12,168 bases of DNA, taken from assembly GCA_027295365.1 (NCBI GenBank), contig JAPULD010000214.1:1-12168 (forward strand), written 5' to 3'. This document shows, one piece after another, positions 1 to 5,825 of the stretch. The stretch is from Planctomycetota bacterium (GTDB lineage: Bacteria > Planctomycetota > Phycisphaerae > Phycisphaerales > SM1A02). The position numbers were made by a program, and so were the translations under genes. Below the pieces are notes generated by a model, which made no database searches, had not been told where the DNA came from, and saw nothing but the letters and a program-made list of their open reading frames with translations. The stretch's first letter is position 1. Each line of letters opens with the position of its first letter.

Positions 1-225
1 CACCCGGTCGTACTGCTTGATGGGGAAGTCCTCATCGTTGTCCACCTGGAGGCTTACCGCGACGATCCGCCCCGTCAACGTGGGGATCTCCAGCTTGTCG
101 GGGAGATGCACGCCCCCCTTGGTGATCTTCTTGTCTTCGTCCTTGCGAATCAGGATCCGCAACCCGATGGGCTCGACGGTCTCCAGCTTCTGCTTCTTTG
201 CCGATGTTGATTTCGAGTCTGCCAT
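1..225 (-). CDS. GroES-like co-chaperonin (Cpn10 family), N-terminal 75 residues, cut by window edge
   Basis: The visible 75 residues have the Cpn10 pattern. After a charged leader (MADSKSTSAKKQKLETV) comes the first strand, PIGLRILIRKDE. Next is the mobile-loop region, residues 34-44 (ITKGGVHLPDK), matching GroES GGIVLPD, and then TGRIVAVSL and QYDRV, matching the EVVAVG and VGDRV segments. By family knowledge such proteins cap the GroEL ring in the cytoplasm, and the mobile loop binds GroEL. The usual IVL tripeptide reads VHL here and the protein has a lysine-rich tail at its start, so it may be a divergent paralogue rather than the main GroES. ATG at 225 is the first start after an in-frame TGA (four codons upstream), so the start is secure. 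No clear Shine-Dalgarno sequence is seen. It is divergent from apt; no groEL is visible. Confidence 0.8.
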   Translation of the reverse strand, partial: MADSKSTSAKKQKLETVEPIGLRILIRKDEDKKITKGGVHLPDKLEIPTLTGRIVAVSLQVDNDEDFPIKQYDRV

Positions 226-334
226 AGAACTGCATCATAGCCCCGGGAACCCATGAATGTTTCCAAACCCTCTGAGACCCGACAAACTCACGAGAGAGCG
301 TTATCCTGTCCCCCACCCCCGTCCCAATTTCTAT

Positions 335-360
335 TTTCTGTTTTCCAACTTTCTGTTTTC
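335..360. repeat. Pyrimidine-rich leader with an 11-bp direct repeat upstream of apt
   Basis: TTTCTGTTTTC occurs at 335..345 and again at 350..360 within a pyrimidine-dominated tract (about 305..370) that runs up to the apt ATG. There is no purine-rich ribosome-binding site in front of apt, so its initiation must rely on something else, such as a leaderless or unstructured leader. On the minus strand the tract is a run of GAAAACAGAAA units, which may be an interspersed low-complexity repeat. The rest of the 146-bp gap between the GroES-like gene and apt shows no promoter I can name with confidence. Confidence 0.45.
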
Positions 361-371
361 GAAATCCCACC

Positions 372-890
372 ATGCCCAACCGACTCGAACCCCTCATTCG
401 CGACATTCCCGACTTTCCGAAGCCGGGCATTCTTTTCAAGGACATCACGCCCTTGCTGGCCGACGCGGGGGGGCTGGCCCTGGCCGTGGAATTGATGGCC
501 AATCCCTATCGCAATTCGAACGTGGATCTCGTGGTGGGAGCCGAGTCCCGGGGCTTCATCTTTGGCACCGCCATCGCCCAGGCCTTGAATTGTGGTTTCA
601 TCCCGGTGCGAAAGCCCGGCAAGCTTCCCTACGAAACGAAGTCGATGACCTACGAACTCGAGTATGGCACCGATTCACTCGAGATTCACGCCGACGCCCT
701 CACAAGTCATCACAAGGTACTTTTGGTCGACGACCTGCTCGCCACGGGGGGGACGATGCAGGCCTGTTGCCAACTCGTCGAACATCTGGGAGGCGACATC
801 GTGGGCGTTTCGCTGCTCATCGAACTGACGGATCTGAAGGGACGCGAAAAGCTGAAACCCTATCAGGTCGAGTCGGTGCTGACGTACTGA
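372..890 (+). CDS. apt: Adenine phosphoribosyltransferase
   Basis: Cytoplasmic purine-salvage enzyme converting adenine and PRPP to AMP and pyrophosphate. The 172-residue product is the normal Apt length and aligns along its full length with the family: IRDIPDFPKPGILFKDITPL (9-28), GAESRGF (56-62), the RKPGKLP base-binding loop (80-86) and the PRPP-binding signature VLLVDDLLATGGTM (116-129) with its two aspartates and glycine-rich turn. A central YELEYG segment and C-terminal GREKL complete the match. The ATG at 372 gives the expected N terminus directly before the conserved IRDIPDFP stretch. No Shine-Dalgarno sequence precedes it; the leader is pyrimidine-rich. The stop codon lies one base before a double-hairpin repeat that may end or stabilise the transcript. 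It is transcribed alone, divergent from the GroES-like gene and convergent with the SPFH gene. Confidence 0.96.
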   Translation: MPNRLEPLIRDIPDFPKPGILFKDITPLLADAGGLALAVELMANPYRNSNVDLVVGAESRGFIFGTAIAQALNCGFIPVRKPGKLPYETKSMTYELEYGTDSLEIHADALTSHHKVLLVDDLLATGGTMQACCQLVEHLGGDIVGVSLLIELTDLKGREKLKPYQVESVLTY

Positions 891-891
891 T

Positions 892-955
892 TGGTGGCAC
901 GGGCTTCCAGCCTGTGCGACTTGAATCATGAACGGGCAGGATGCCCGTTCCACCA
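892..955. repeat. Double-hairpin palindromic interspersed repeat (REP-like)
   Basis: Outer arms TGGTGG (892..897) and CCACCA (950..955) enclose two hairpins. One is CACGGGC-TTCCA-GCCTGTG (898..916, one G-T pair). The other is the perfect AACGGGC-AGGAT-GCCCGTT (931..949). Translated, the plus strand gives GGTGFQPV and NGQDARST, peptides I recall from spurious planctomycete gene calls, so this looks like a dispersed genomic element rather than a local structure. It starts one base after the apt stop codon and could act as the 3' end of the apt transcript. No transposase or target duplication is seen. Confidence 0.75.
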
Positions 956-957
956 TT

Positions 958-990
958 AAAAAAACACCGCCGTGTGGTTGGGCACGGCGG
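958..990 (-). terminator. Intrinsic terminator of the SPFH gene
   Basis: Read on the minus strand, a perfect 8-bp stem CCGCCGTG/CACGGCGG (983..990 with 967..974, 8-nt loop) is followed after TG by seven T residues (958..964). It lies about 40 bp past the stop codon of the SPFH gene, which is the classical arrangement for Rho-independent termination. Confidence 0.85.
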
Positions 991-995
991 GTTCT

Positions 996-1013
996 CGGGT
1001 TCTCTCGAACCCG
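996..1013. repeat. Small perfect hairpin next to the SPFH gene terminator
   Basis: CGGGTTC (996..1002), loop TCTC, GAACCCG (1007..1013). It sits between the SPFH stop codon and the intrinsic terminator, so it would be in the 3' untranslated part of that mRNA. No T run follows on either strand; it may protect the 3' end, but no function is shown. Confidence 0.55.
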
Positions 1014-1031
1014 GCTCGGTTGGGTCTTGAT

Positions 1032-2600
1032 TCAGTTCTCAGGTTTTGAGGGAGCCGGCTTCTCGGCCATCATCGAGTCGAGCATGGTGCCAATGAGCGC
1101 CGTCGTCTGGGCATCCTTGGCGTCTGATCCACCATTACCACCCACCACCATGACGCGGGGCGTGATGTTGATGCCCCGTTCGCCCACGATCTGGAGCAGT
1201 TCGATGAGAGCCGCATTGCCGGGCCCGATCTGCAGGGCGATAACGCGGTAGGCTTCGGCCTGGGCCTCGGCCTTGATCTTGATCGCCTCGGCTTCGGCGT
1301 TGGCGGCGATGATGATCTTCAAATTGTTCTGCTCTTCGATCTGGACCTCGTACCTCGCGGTGGCGAGCCTCTTCTCTTCCTCCGCTTCCTGCTGGGTGCG
1401 GGTCAGGGCCTTTTTTTGTTCGGCAGCCAGCTGCTGCATCTGGAAGGTCTCTTGCTCCTGCTTGGCCAAGTCGCGATCGGTCTGGGTCTTGAGGATTTCA
1501 CTCAACGAACCGTCTCCGGCGATGGAGCCGATGCGGACCGCGATAATACTGACGCCGACCTTAATCATTTCTTCAGCGATCGCCTTTGTTGAGGAGGATT
1601 CCTGTTGTGAACGTTGATTGACGTAGTCCAGGGCTTTGATGCTTTCAGCGTTGTTCCGGAAGATCGCCCTCACGGTAGAAGCCAGACGCAGTCGAAGCTG
1701 TGACCCGTCATCACCCAATTCCACGACCACCAACGGCGCATCCAGAGGACGGATCTGGTACTCCACGCGAACATCCACGGGGAAGGTGTAGCCGTCCGAC
1801 GTTCGGACCTCGATTTCCGATTCTTCAGATTCACCTCCGATGCCGTATCGGATGATCTGCTGCTTATTGGAGATCATCGTGACTTCATACGCCTTGGTGT
1901 TCAGAAAGAGCTTCTGAGGTGTATAGGGTTGACGCCAGATACCTCGTTGCCCTTTCTCGACGATTTGGCCCTCGCCCGGGGCAACATCTTCGGGTGGGTT
2001 GCCGACGTTGGATTTCACCACACCCACCGTGGCCTTTTCGATGTTCGTTACCGGTACGCGCTCCACGGTGTACAGCCTGGGGTTTATCCGCCACTTGCCG
2101 GGGGGCAATACCGCCGCCTGGGGGCCCTTGAAACCACCACTGGTAGTGAGGAATTGTTCGGCATCGAGCATCCCACCAAATTCATCCTGCTCCCATTCCG
2201 GCGCGAAAAACTGACCGCTTGGCAGGGGAAGACCATCGGTGGTCGTGATCAGGCCCACTTCATCGCCTTTGATCCACACAACTGGAGATTTTTCGACGTC
2301 GTAGAGACCGGGAAAATACCAGAAGTGCCATCCTGGTCCGAGGATCTGCGCCTGGGGGCCTTTCTCGCCATCGGTGGCGATGATCTGACCCGGGGCCATG
2401 TTGCCACCAAAATTCTTGACGAGCACGCCAATCTCATTTTCGCCGACAAGCCGGATCGAGCTGAGCGATATGAAAATGAACAACACGCCCAGCGCGAGCA
2501 CGCCCGCCCCGATACGCACCGAATTGTTGGGGACTCTCATCCCGAGACTCACGATGGCGATCGCAAGGACAATACCGATCAACAGCATAATTCCGGTCAT
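1032..2600 (-). CDS. SPFH/band-7 (flotillin/prohibitin-like) membrane protein with N-terminal repeat modules
   Basis: Predicted 522-residue membrane scaffold. Residues 4-20 and about 30-47 are hydrophobic helices. Residues 56-250 hold three related modules that start with V/I-G-V/L and share the pattern KGPQA..L.PG...(N)P.LY.VE..PV (clear at 80-108 and 158-184; weaker at 216-242). A SPFH-type region follows (about 262-380: RTSDGYTFPVDVRVEYQI, then LRLRLASTVRAIFRN). Next is an Ala/Glu/Gln-rich coiled coil (about 378-455) with AEAEAIKIKAEAQAEAYR, typical of flotillin and stomatin tails, and a Gly/Ala-rich end. Such proteins form oligomeric membrane microdomain scaffolds; the specific role here is unknown. 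I chose ATG 2600 over an upstream ATG at 2654 because AAGGAG lies nine bases before it and the first helix begins at once. Transcribed alone, with a strong terminator at 958..990. Confidence 0.88.
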   Translation of the reverse strand: MTGIMLLIGIVLAIAIVSLGMRVPNNSVRIGAGVLALGVLFIFISLSSIRLVGENEIGVLVKNFGGNMAPGQIIATDGEKGPQAQILGPGWHFWYFPGLYDVEKSPVVWIKGDEVGLITTTDGLPLPSGQFFAPEWEQDEFGGMLDAEQFLTTSGGFKGPQAAVLPPGKWRINPRLYTVERVPVTNIEKATVGVVKSNVGNPPEDVAPGEGQIVEKGQRGIWRQPYTPQKLFLNTKAYEVTMISNKQQIIRYGIGGESEESEIEVRTSDGYTFPVDVRVEYQIRPLDAPLVVVELGDDGSQLRLRLASTVRAIFRNNAESIKALDYVNQRSQQESSSTKAIAEEMIKVGVSIIAVRIGSIAGDGSLSEILKTQTDRDLAKQEQETFQMQQLAAEQKKALTRTQQEAEEEKRLATARYEVQIEEQNNLKIIIAANAEAEAIKIKAEAQAEAYRVIALQIGPGNAALIELLQIVGERGINITPRVMVVGGNGGSDAKDAQTTALIGTMLDSMMAEKPAPSKPEN

Positions 2601-2609
2601 GGGTCCGCT

Positions 2610-2615
2610 CTCCTT
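2610..2615 (-). promoter_or_regulatory. Ribosome-binding site of the SPFH gene
   Basis: Minus-strand AAGGAG (inside GGAAGGAGAG) with a 9-base spacer to ATG 2600. It decides the start and rules out the open extension up to 2654 as coding. Confidence 0.8.
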
Positions 2616-2716
2616 CCCCGGGTTCTGGCTGTAACACTTCCCCCACATTTTCATTCTACGTTCGGATCATGGCCAAGTGTATGTCCCGATCCGAGTAACG
2701 AGGGACACCCAGCATG

Positions 2717-2802
2717 CCACTGAGACTCAGTCTCTGGCAATCGAAATACAACCTATCCACACCCCCCCCGAAGTCCAGCCATGTCATTTTCAGACTCAGT
2801 GG
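2717..2802. promoter_or_regulatory. Candidate operator: overlapping palindromes and a repeated half-site
   Basis: ACTGAG-A-CTCAGT (2719..2731) and GAGACT-C-AGTCTC (2722..2734) are two perfect 13-bp odd palindromes overlapping by ten bases. AGACTCAGT recurs as a direct repeat at 2723..2731 and 2792..2800. CCACTGAG (2717..2724) is matched by its inverse CTCAGTGG at 2795..2802. This arrangement suits a dimeric regulator binding two sites in the divergent gap, possibly controlling hppD or the SPFH gene. The regulator is unknown and the call is an inference. Confidence 0.4.
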
Positions 2803-2988
2803 TCATATGTGGAAATTCAGGCAAGATTCAATCCCATCAAGACCCCCTCGAACTCATTGATGGAGGCTCGATCATACCGTGGAATTCTTCAGAATCTGTC
2901 CCGCGTGATTTGGAGTTGAGCCCTATCATGGAGATCACGCCGGCTGCCCCGGGGATCCATGCCGGTCTCGAACGCTGAAGCCCATGCC

Positions 2989-2995
2989 AAGGAGG
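2989..2995 (+). promoter_or_regulatory. Ribosome-binding site of hppD
   Basis: AAGGAGG with a 9-base spacer to ATG 3005. It picks this start over an in-frame ATG at 2984, which lies before the site. Confidence 0.85.
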
Positions 2996-3004
2996 AATCT
3001 CGCT

Positions 3005-4210
3005 ATGACGACCGCGAGTACACCCGCATCGATCACCAAGACCCAGTCCACCACCGACCCCCTGCGTCTGATCGACGTCGATCACATTCGCTTCTACGTG
3101 GGCAACGCCAAGCAGGCGGCCTACTTCTACGCTCATACCTTCGGTTTCCAGGTCCAGCAGTTTGCCGACCTGACCACGGGATCGCGGGAAGAGTCCAACT
3201 ACCTGCTCACCCAGGGCAACATCAGGCTCCTTCTCACCACGGGGCTCAATGCAAACCAGCAATCCTCCCAGGAAGTCCTGAAGTATGGCGATGGTGTCAA
3301 GGATGTCGCGTTCACCGTCTTCGATGCCGAACGGACCTACGAGAAAACCATCTCGAATGGGGCTGAGTCCGCCTTTGAACCCGTGACGTATTCCGATGAC
3401 AAGGGCAGCGTCACCATGGCGGGGATCAAGACCTATGGCCGGGCCCAGCACAGCTTCGTCAGCCGTTCTGGCGAATACGCCTTGCCCAAGGTCAAGCTGG
3501 GCGGGCTCTTCACCCCGGGCTTTGCGTTGATGCAGAACTTTTCCCTCAACGACTACAACAAGGCCAACCCGTGTGGCCTCAAGTTCGTCGATCATTGCGT
3601 GGGCAACGTCGAAGAGGGCAAGATGAACCACTGGGTCGCGTGGTACGAAAGCGTCATGGAGTTCAAGCTCTTCAAGCACTTCGATGACAACGACATCTCC
3701 ACGGAATATTCCGCCCTCATGTCCAAGGTCATGGACTCGGGGTTCGGCGTCATCAAGATGCCCATCAACGAACCCGCCCAGGGCAAGAAGAAGAGTCAGA
3801 TCCTCGAGTACCTCGAATGGCATGACATGACCCCAGGAATCCAGCATCTTGCCATGCGCACCGATGACGAATTGAATTCCGTTGCGGAGCTCCGCCGACG
3901 GGGCGTGGACTTCCTGAGCATCCCCGACAGCTATTACCAATCGGTCTGGGAGCGCGTCGATGCCACACTCAAGGCCAATGGCCACGAAGCGGTGAAAGAG
4001 GACCACGAACGGATCAGGGATCTTGGCATTCTGGTAGACGCCGACGACGAAGGGTACCTTTTGCAGTTGTTCACCAAGCCCTTGCAGGACCGCCCCACGT
4101 TGTTTTTCGAGATCATCAGCCGCCATGGTTCCCAAAGCTTCGGCAAGGGCAATTTCAAGGCCCTCTTCCAATCGCTGGAGATCGAACAGGATCGACGGGG
4201 AAATCTTTGA
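3005..4210 (+). CDS. hppD: 4-hydroxyphenylpyruvate dioxygenase
   Basis: Cytoplasmic non-haem iron enzyme that turns 4-hydroxyphenylpyruvate and oxygen into homogentisate and carbon dioxide in tyrosine degradation. The 401-residue product is near the full length for this family. Two VOC-type halves are visible: residues about 22-165 (VDHIRFYVGNAKQAAYFYAH) and about 190-380. By comparison with the family the iron ligands are His197 (FVDHCVGNVE), His281 (PGIQHLAMRTDD) and Glu369 (TLFFEIISRHG); their spacing (84 and 88 residues) fits other HPPDs. LLQLFTKP (352-359) and the C-terminal GNFKALFQSLE (382-392) are also typical. The start at 3005 is fixed by a strong AAGGAGG. A terminator follows at 4241..4267, so it is probably transcribed alone. 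No homogentisate 1,2-dioxygenase is next to it, so the remainder of the pathway must be elsewhere. Confidence 0.96.
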   Translation: MTTASTPASITKTQSTTDPLRLIDVDHIRFYVGNAKQAAYFYAHTFGFQVQQFADLTTGSREESNYLLTQGNIRLLLTTGLNANQQSSQEVLKYGDGVKDVAFTVFDAERTYEKTISNGAESAFEPVTYSDDKGSVTMAGIKTYGRAQHSFVSRSGEYALPKVKLGGLFTPGFALMQNFSLNDYNKANPCGLKFVDHCVGNVEEGKMNHWVAWYESVMEFKLFKHFDDNDISTEYSALMSKVMDSGFGVIKMPINEPAQGKKKSQILEYLEWHDMTPGIQHLAMRTDDELNSVAELRRRGVDFLSIPDSYYQSVWERVDATLKANGHEAVKEDHERIRDLGILVDADDEGYLLQLFTKPLQDRPTLFFEIISRHGSQSFGKGNFKALFQSLEIEQDRRGNL

Positions 4211-4240
4211 TCACTCCCAACATTGAGACTCCAATGAAGG

Positions 4241-4267
4241 CCCAATCCATCCGGTTTGGGTTTTCTT
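4241..4267 (+). terminator. Intrinsic terminator after hppD
   Basis: CCCAATCC (4241..4248), loop ATCC, GGTTTGGG (4253..4260): seven pairs with one T-T mismatch, followed directly by TTTTCTT. It lies 30 bp past the hppD stop codon and separates hppD from the following VOC-protein gene. Confidence 0.7.
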
Positions 4268-4324
4268 ACTAAATTCAGCAGCATCCCGATCCTTTCTGAT
4301 TCATACGAATGAATGGATCACCCT

Positions 4325-4329
4325 GGAGG
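4325..4329 (+). promoter_or_regulatory. Ribosome-binding site of the Tat-signal VOC gene
   Basis: GGAGG with a 5-base spacer to ATG 4335. It supports this start, which keeps the twin-arginine signal at the N terminus. Confidence 0.7.
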
Positions 4330-4334
4330 TTGCC

Positions 4335-5192
4335 ATGTTCGAGATGCTCTCCCGATCGGACCGCCGCTCTTTTCTTCGTGATGCCGGGTTGATGTTCGCG
4401 GCGATGCACACCCCTTCACTAGCCTCCGGGGCGATCTGGAAAGCAGGCGCCGCCATGCAAGCCCCACAGTCCTCGAAGACGCCACCCCGGGCCACCACCC
4501 CGGTGCATTACAAACGCATCGACCTCCTCTCAAATCGCATGGACGAGCAGCGTCGGTTCTACACGAAACTTTTACAGTTCCCCCTGGTCGAGGAGACGTC
4601 CGACTCGTTCACCGTCCAGACGGGCGCGACCCAGATGCGTTTCATCGACGATCGCGACGAGCACGAATCGGTGTTGTGCCATTTCGCGTTCAACATTCCG
4701 GAGAATCAGCTCGAATCCGCTATGGCGTGGGTGCAGGAGCGCTGGCCCCTGCTTCGCCACAAGCAGACGGGCAAGCACGTCGTGCACTTCCGGAACATCA
4801 ACGCCCACTCGGTCTACTGGTACGATCCGTCGGGGCACCTGGTGGAGTTCATCGCCCAGCACAACCTGCCTAACGCCAAGGATGGCGATTTCGACATCAC
4901 CAACTTGATCGCGACTTGCGAGATCGGCCTTGTCACCCCCGACGTGGTCGGAACCTGCGAGGAGATCACGCGCAAGACGGGTCTGGAAGTTCGAGCCTCG
5001 AATCGGGGCAACACCGTCTTCGCCCCCACGGGCGACCCCTATGGCTACTTCATCGTGGTCAAGCAGAACCGCACCTGGCTCATGACCGACATCGACGCCA
5101 CGCTCGTTCCCATCGGCGTCACCATGGCGGGCAAGACGCCCGGCAAGGTCAATCTCAAGGGCATCCCGTTCGAGATCAACATCGTCGCCTGA
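4335..5192 (+). CDS. VOC-superfamily (glyoxalase/ring-cleavage dioxygenase fold) protein with a Tat-type signal
   Basis: 285 residues. The N terminus SDRRSFLRDAGLMFAAM (8-24) fits the twin-arginine pattern (RR at 10-11, then x-F-L) with a short hydrophobic stretch, so export of the folded protein is likely. Residues about 57-175 form a VOC module: YKRIDLLSNRMDEQRRFYTKLL, then LCHFAFNIPEN with His116, and YWYDPSGHLVEFIA with Glu171, the places of two usual metal ligands. The first ligand, normally His in a DH(V/I) strand, appears to be Arg61, so metal binding is doubtful. Residues about 190-285 look like a weaker second half (TCEIGLVTPDV...VFAPTGDPYGYFIVV). Substrate unknown. It lies downstream of hppD, another VOC protein, in the same direction but after a terminator, so a functional link is only suggested. 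I see no lipobox. Confidence 0.8.
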   Translation: MFEMLSRSDRRSFLRDAGLMFAAMHTPSLASGAIWKAGAAMQAPQSSKTPPRATTPVHYKRIDLLSNRMDEQRRFYTKLLQFPLVEETSDSFTVQTGATQMRFIDDRDEHESVLCHFAFNIPENQLESAMAWVQERWPLLRHKQTGKHVVHFRNINAHSVYWYDPSGHLVEFIAQHNLPNAKDGDFDITNLIATCEIGLVTPDVVGTCEEITRKTGLEVRASNRGNTVFAPTGDPYGYFIVVKQNRTWLMTDIDATLVPIGVTMAGKTPGKVNLKGIPFEINIVA

Positions 5193-5215
5193 GACCTCAA
5201 GAACAAGACACAAGA

Positions 5216-5241
5216 AACCCCGGGACGAGAATCCCGGGGTT
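5216..5241. terminator. Strong hairpin between convergent genes, probably a bidirectional terminator
   Basis: AACCCCGGGA (5216..5225), loop CGAGAA, TCCCGGGGTT (5232..5241): a perfect 10-bp stem. It lies 23 bp past the VOC gene stop and 28 bp past the stop of the convergent poly-Asp gene. On the minus strand it is followed by a fairly T-rich TTTCTTGTGTCTTG; on the plus strand there is no T run, so plus-strand termination is less certain. Confidence 0.65.
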
Positions 5242-5269
5242 CACCTTGCGTATCACGACTCGACTCGAT

Positions 5270-5650
5270 TCAATCATCGTCGTCATCATCGTCATCCTTT
5301 TTCCTTCGACCCGCCTCGGCCTTCATGGCCTGGAAGACCATGCGCCCATACTGGTCGTCCAGACGCACGAGACGACATCGACGCAGGTCGAGCGTCAGTG
5401 GCTTACCATCCGGGGCGAGCGCGTAGACATATGGCAGGCAGACGGCCTTGACCTTGTATGGCTTACCGGCATTCCGAGGCACGCGTTTGATGAGAGGCGG
5501 AGGCGACGAGGCATAGCGCAGGTCGTCCGCATCCAGGCACCAGAGCGGCAGATCAAACAGCATCGTGTGAATGGCGATATAGGAATCAGGCCTGACATCT
5601 TCGGGAGCCAATGGCGAGGCCAGGGTCATGATGTTCTTTTTCTTACTCAT
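5270..5650 (-). CDS. Small conserved-looking protein of unknown function with an eight-Asp C-terminal tail
   Basis: I do not recognise this 126-residue protein. It starts with a basic MSKKK, then a hydrophobic and proline-containing segment (TLASPLAPEDVRPDSYIAIH, 9-28) and FDLPLWC (32-38). The middle is ordered-looking (KVKAVCLPYVYALAPDGKP, 66-84), followed by TLDLRRCRLVRLDDQYGRMV (86-105). It ends in a basic linker (RRKK) and eight consecutive aspartates. There is no signal peptide or clear membrane helix. Three cysteines (38, 71, 92) are spaced too irregularly for an obvious zinc site. ATG 5650 is preferred, with AAGAG seven bases upstream; ATG at 5671 is an alternative that would add seven residues. 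Its codon use and periodicity look like its neighbours, which supports a real gene. It is transcribed alone, convergent with the VOC gene. Confidence 0.65.
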   Translation of the reverse strand: MSKKKNIMTLASPLAPEDVRPDSYIAIHTMLFDLPLWCLDADDLRYASSPPPLIKRVPRNAGKPYKVKAVCLPYVYALAPDGKPLTLDLRRCRLVRLDDQYGRMVFQAMKAEAGRRKKDDDDDDDD

Positions 5651-5690
5651 GGCAATACTCTTGCGCTTCATGCGCACTACGTTCAGGACG

Positions 5691-5710
5691 GCGCGGCACA
5701 TGAGCCGCGC
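5691..5710. repeat. Perfect hairpin just upstream of the poly-Asp gene
   Basis: GCGCGGC (5691..5697), loop ACATGA, GCCGCGC (5704..5710). On the minus strand it lies 41 bases before ATG 5650, in the presumed 5' leader. Confidence 0.6.
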
Positions 5711-5764
5711 AAAGGGACACATTCAAAATCGACGGAGTTTTGTCGGGACGGAAAGCGTGATCAG

Positions 5765-5783
5765 CCAGCCACGAAATGGCTGG
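5765..5783. repeat. Perfect hairpin in the poly-Asp gene/sthA gap
   Basis: CCAGCCA (5765..5771), loop CGAAA, TGGCTGG (5777..5783). It lies between the two possible partners of the TCCGTCC segment at 5810..5816. Confidence 0.6.
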
Positions 5784-5808
5784 GTCGAAGCGAGCGCAAC
5801 GTGACCAC

Positions 5809-5825
5809 ATCCGTCCGGGACGGAT
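5809..5825. repeat. 17-bp odd palindrome in the poly-Asp gene/sthA gap
   Basis: ATCCGTCC-G-GGACGGAT, perfect on both arms with a single central base. With no loop it suits a protein-binding site better than an RNA hairpin, although the arm could pair instead with GGACGGA at 5746..5752. Confidence 0.55.

Larger units (their letters stand above)
2601..3004. other. Divergent intergenic region between the SPFH gene and hppD
   Basis: About 400 bases without a convincing gene. Besides the two ribosome-binding sites it holds a 7-bp inverted repeat (TCGGATC 2662..2668 / GATCCGA 2688..2694), the palindrome cluster at 2717..2802, a run of eight C (2762..2769) and CCCCGGGG at 2948..2955. Open frames at 2677..2919 and 2781..2978 lack ribosome-binding sites and recognisable protein features. 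Promoters for both genes must lie here, but I found no well-spaced -35/-10 pair that I would defend. Confidence 0.6.

Noticed and set aside
928..1251. Plus-strand open frame beginning MNGQDARST
   Set aside because: It begins inside the double-hairpin repeat and runs antisense into the SPFH gene; this is a typical spurious call caused by the repeat.
1929..2723. 264-codon plus-strand open frame opposite the SPFH gene
   Set aside because: It is antisense to the SPFH gene, which has a ribosome-binding site, membrane helices, coiled coil and terminator on the other strand.
2781..2978. 65-codon open frame in the gap before hppD
   Set aside because: No ribosome-binding site, no recognisable protein feature, and it overlaps the presumed regulatory region.
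2837..4171. 444-codon open frame on the minus strand opposite hppD
   Set aside because: It is antisense to a firmly identified gene, its product is low in recognisable motifs, and long open antisense frames are expected with this GC-rich codon use.
5271..5297. Trinucleotide GAT/GAC repeat as a microsatellite or CRISPR-like array
   Set aside because: It is simply the aspartate codons at the end of the small gene; there are no spacers.
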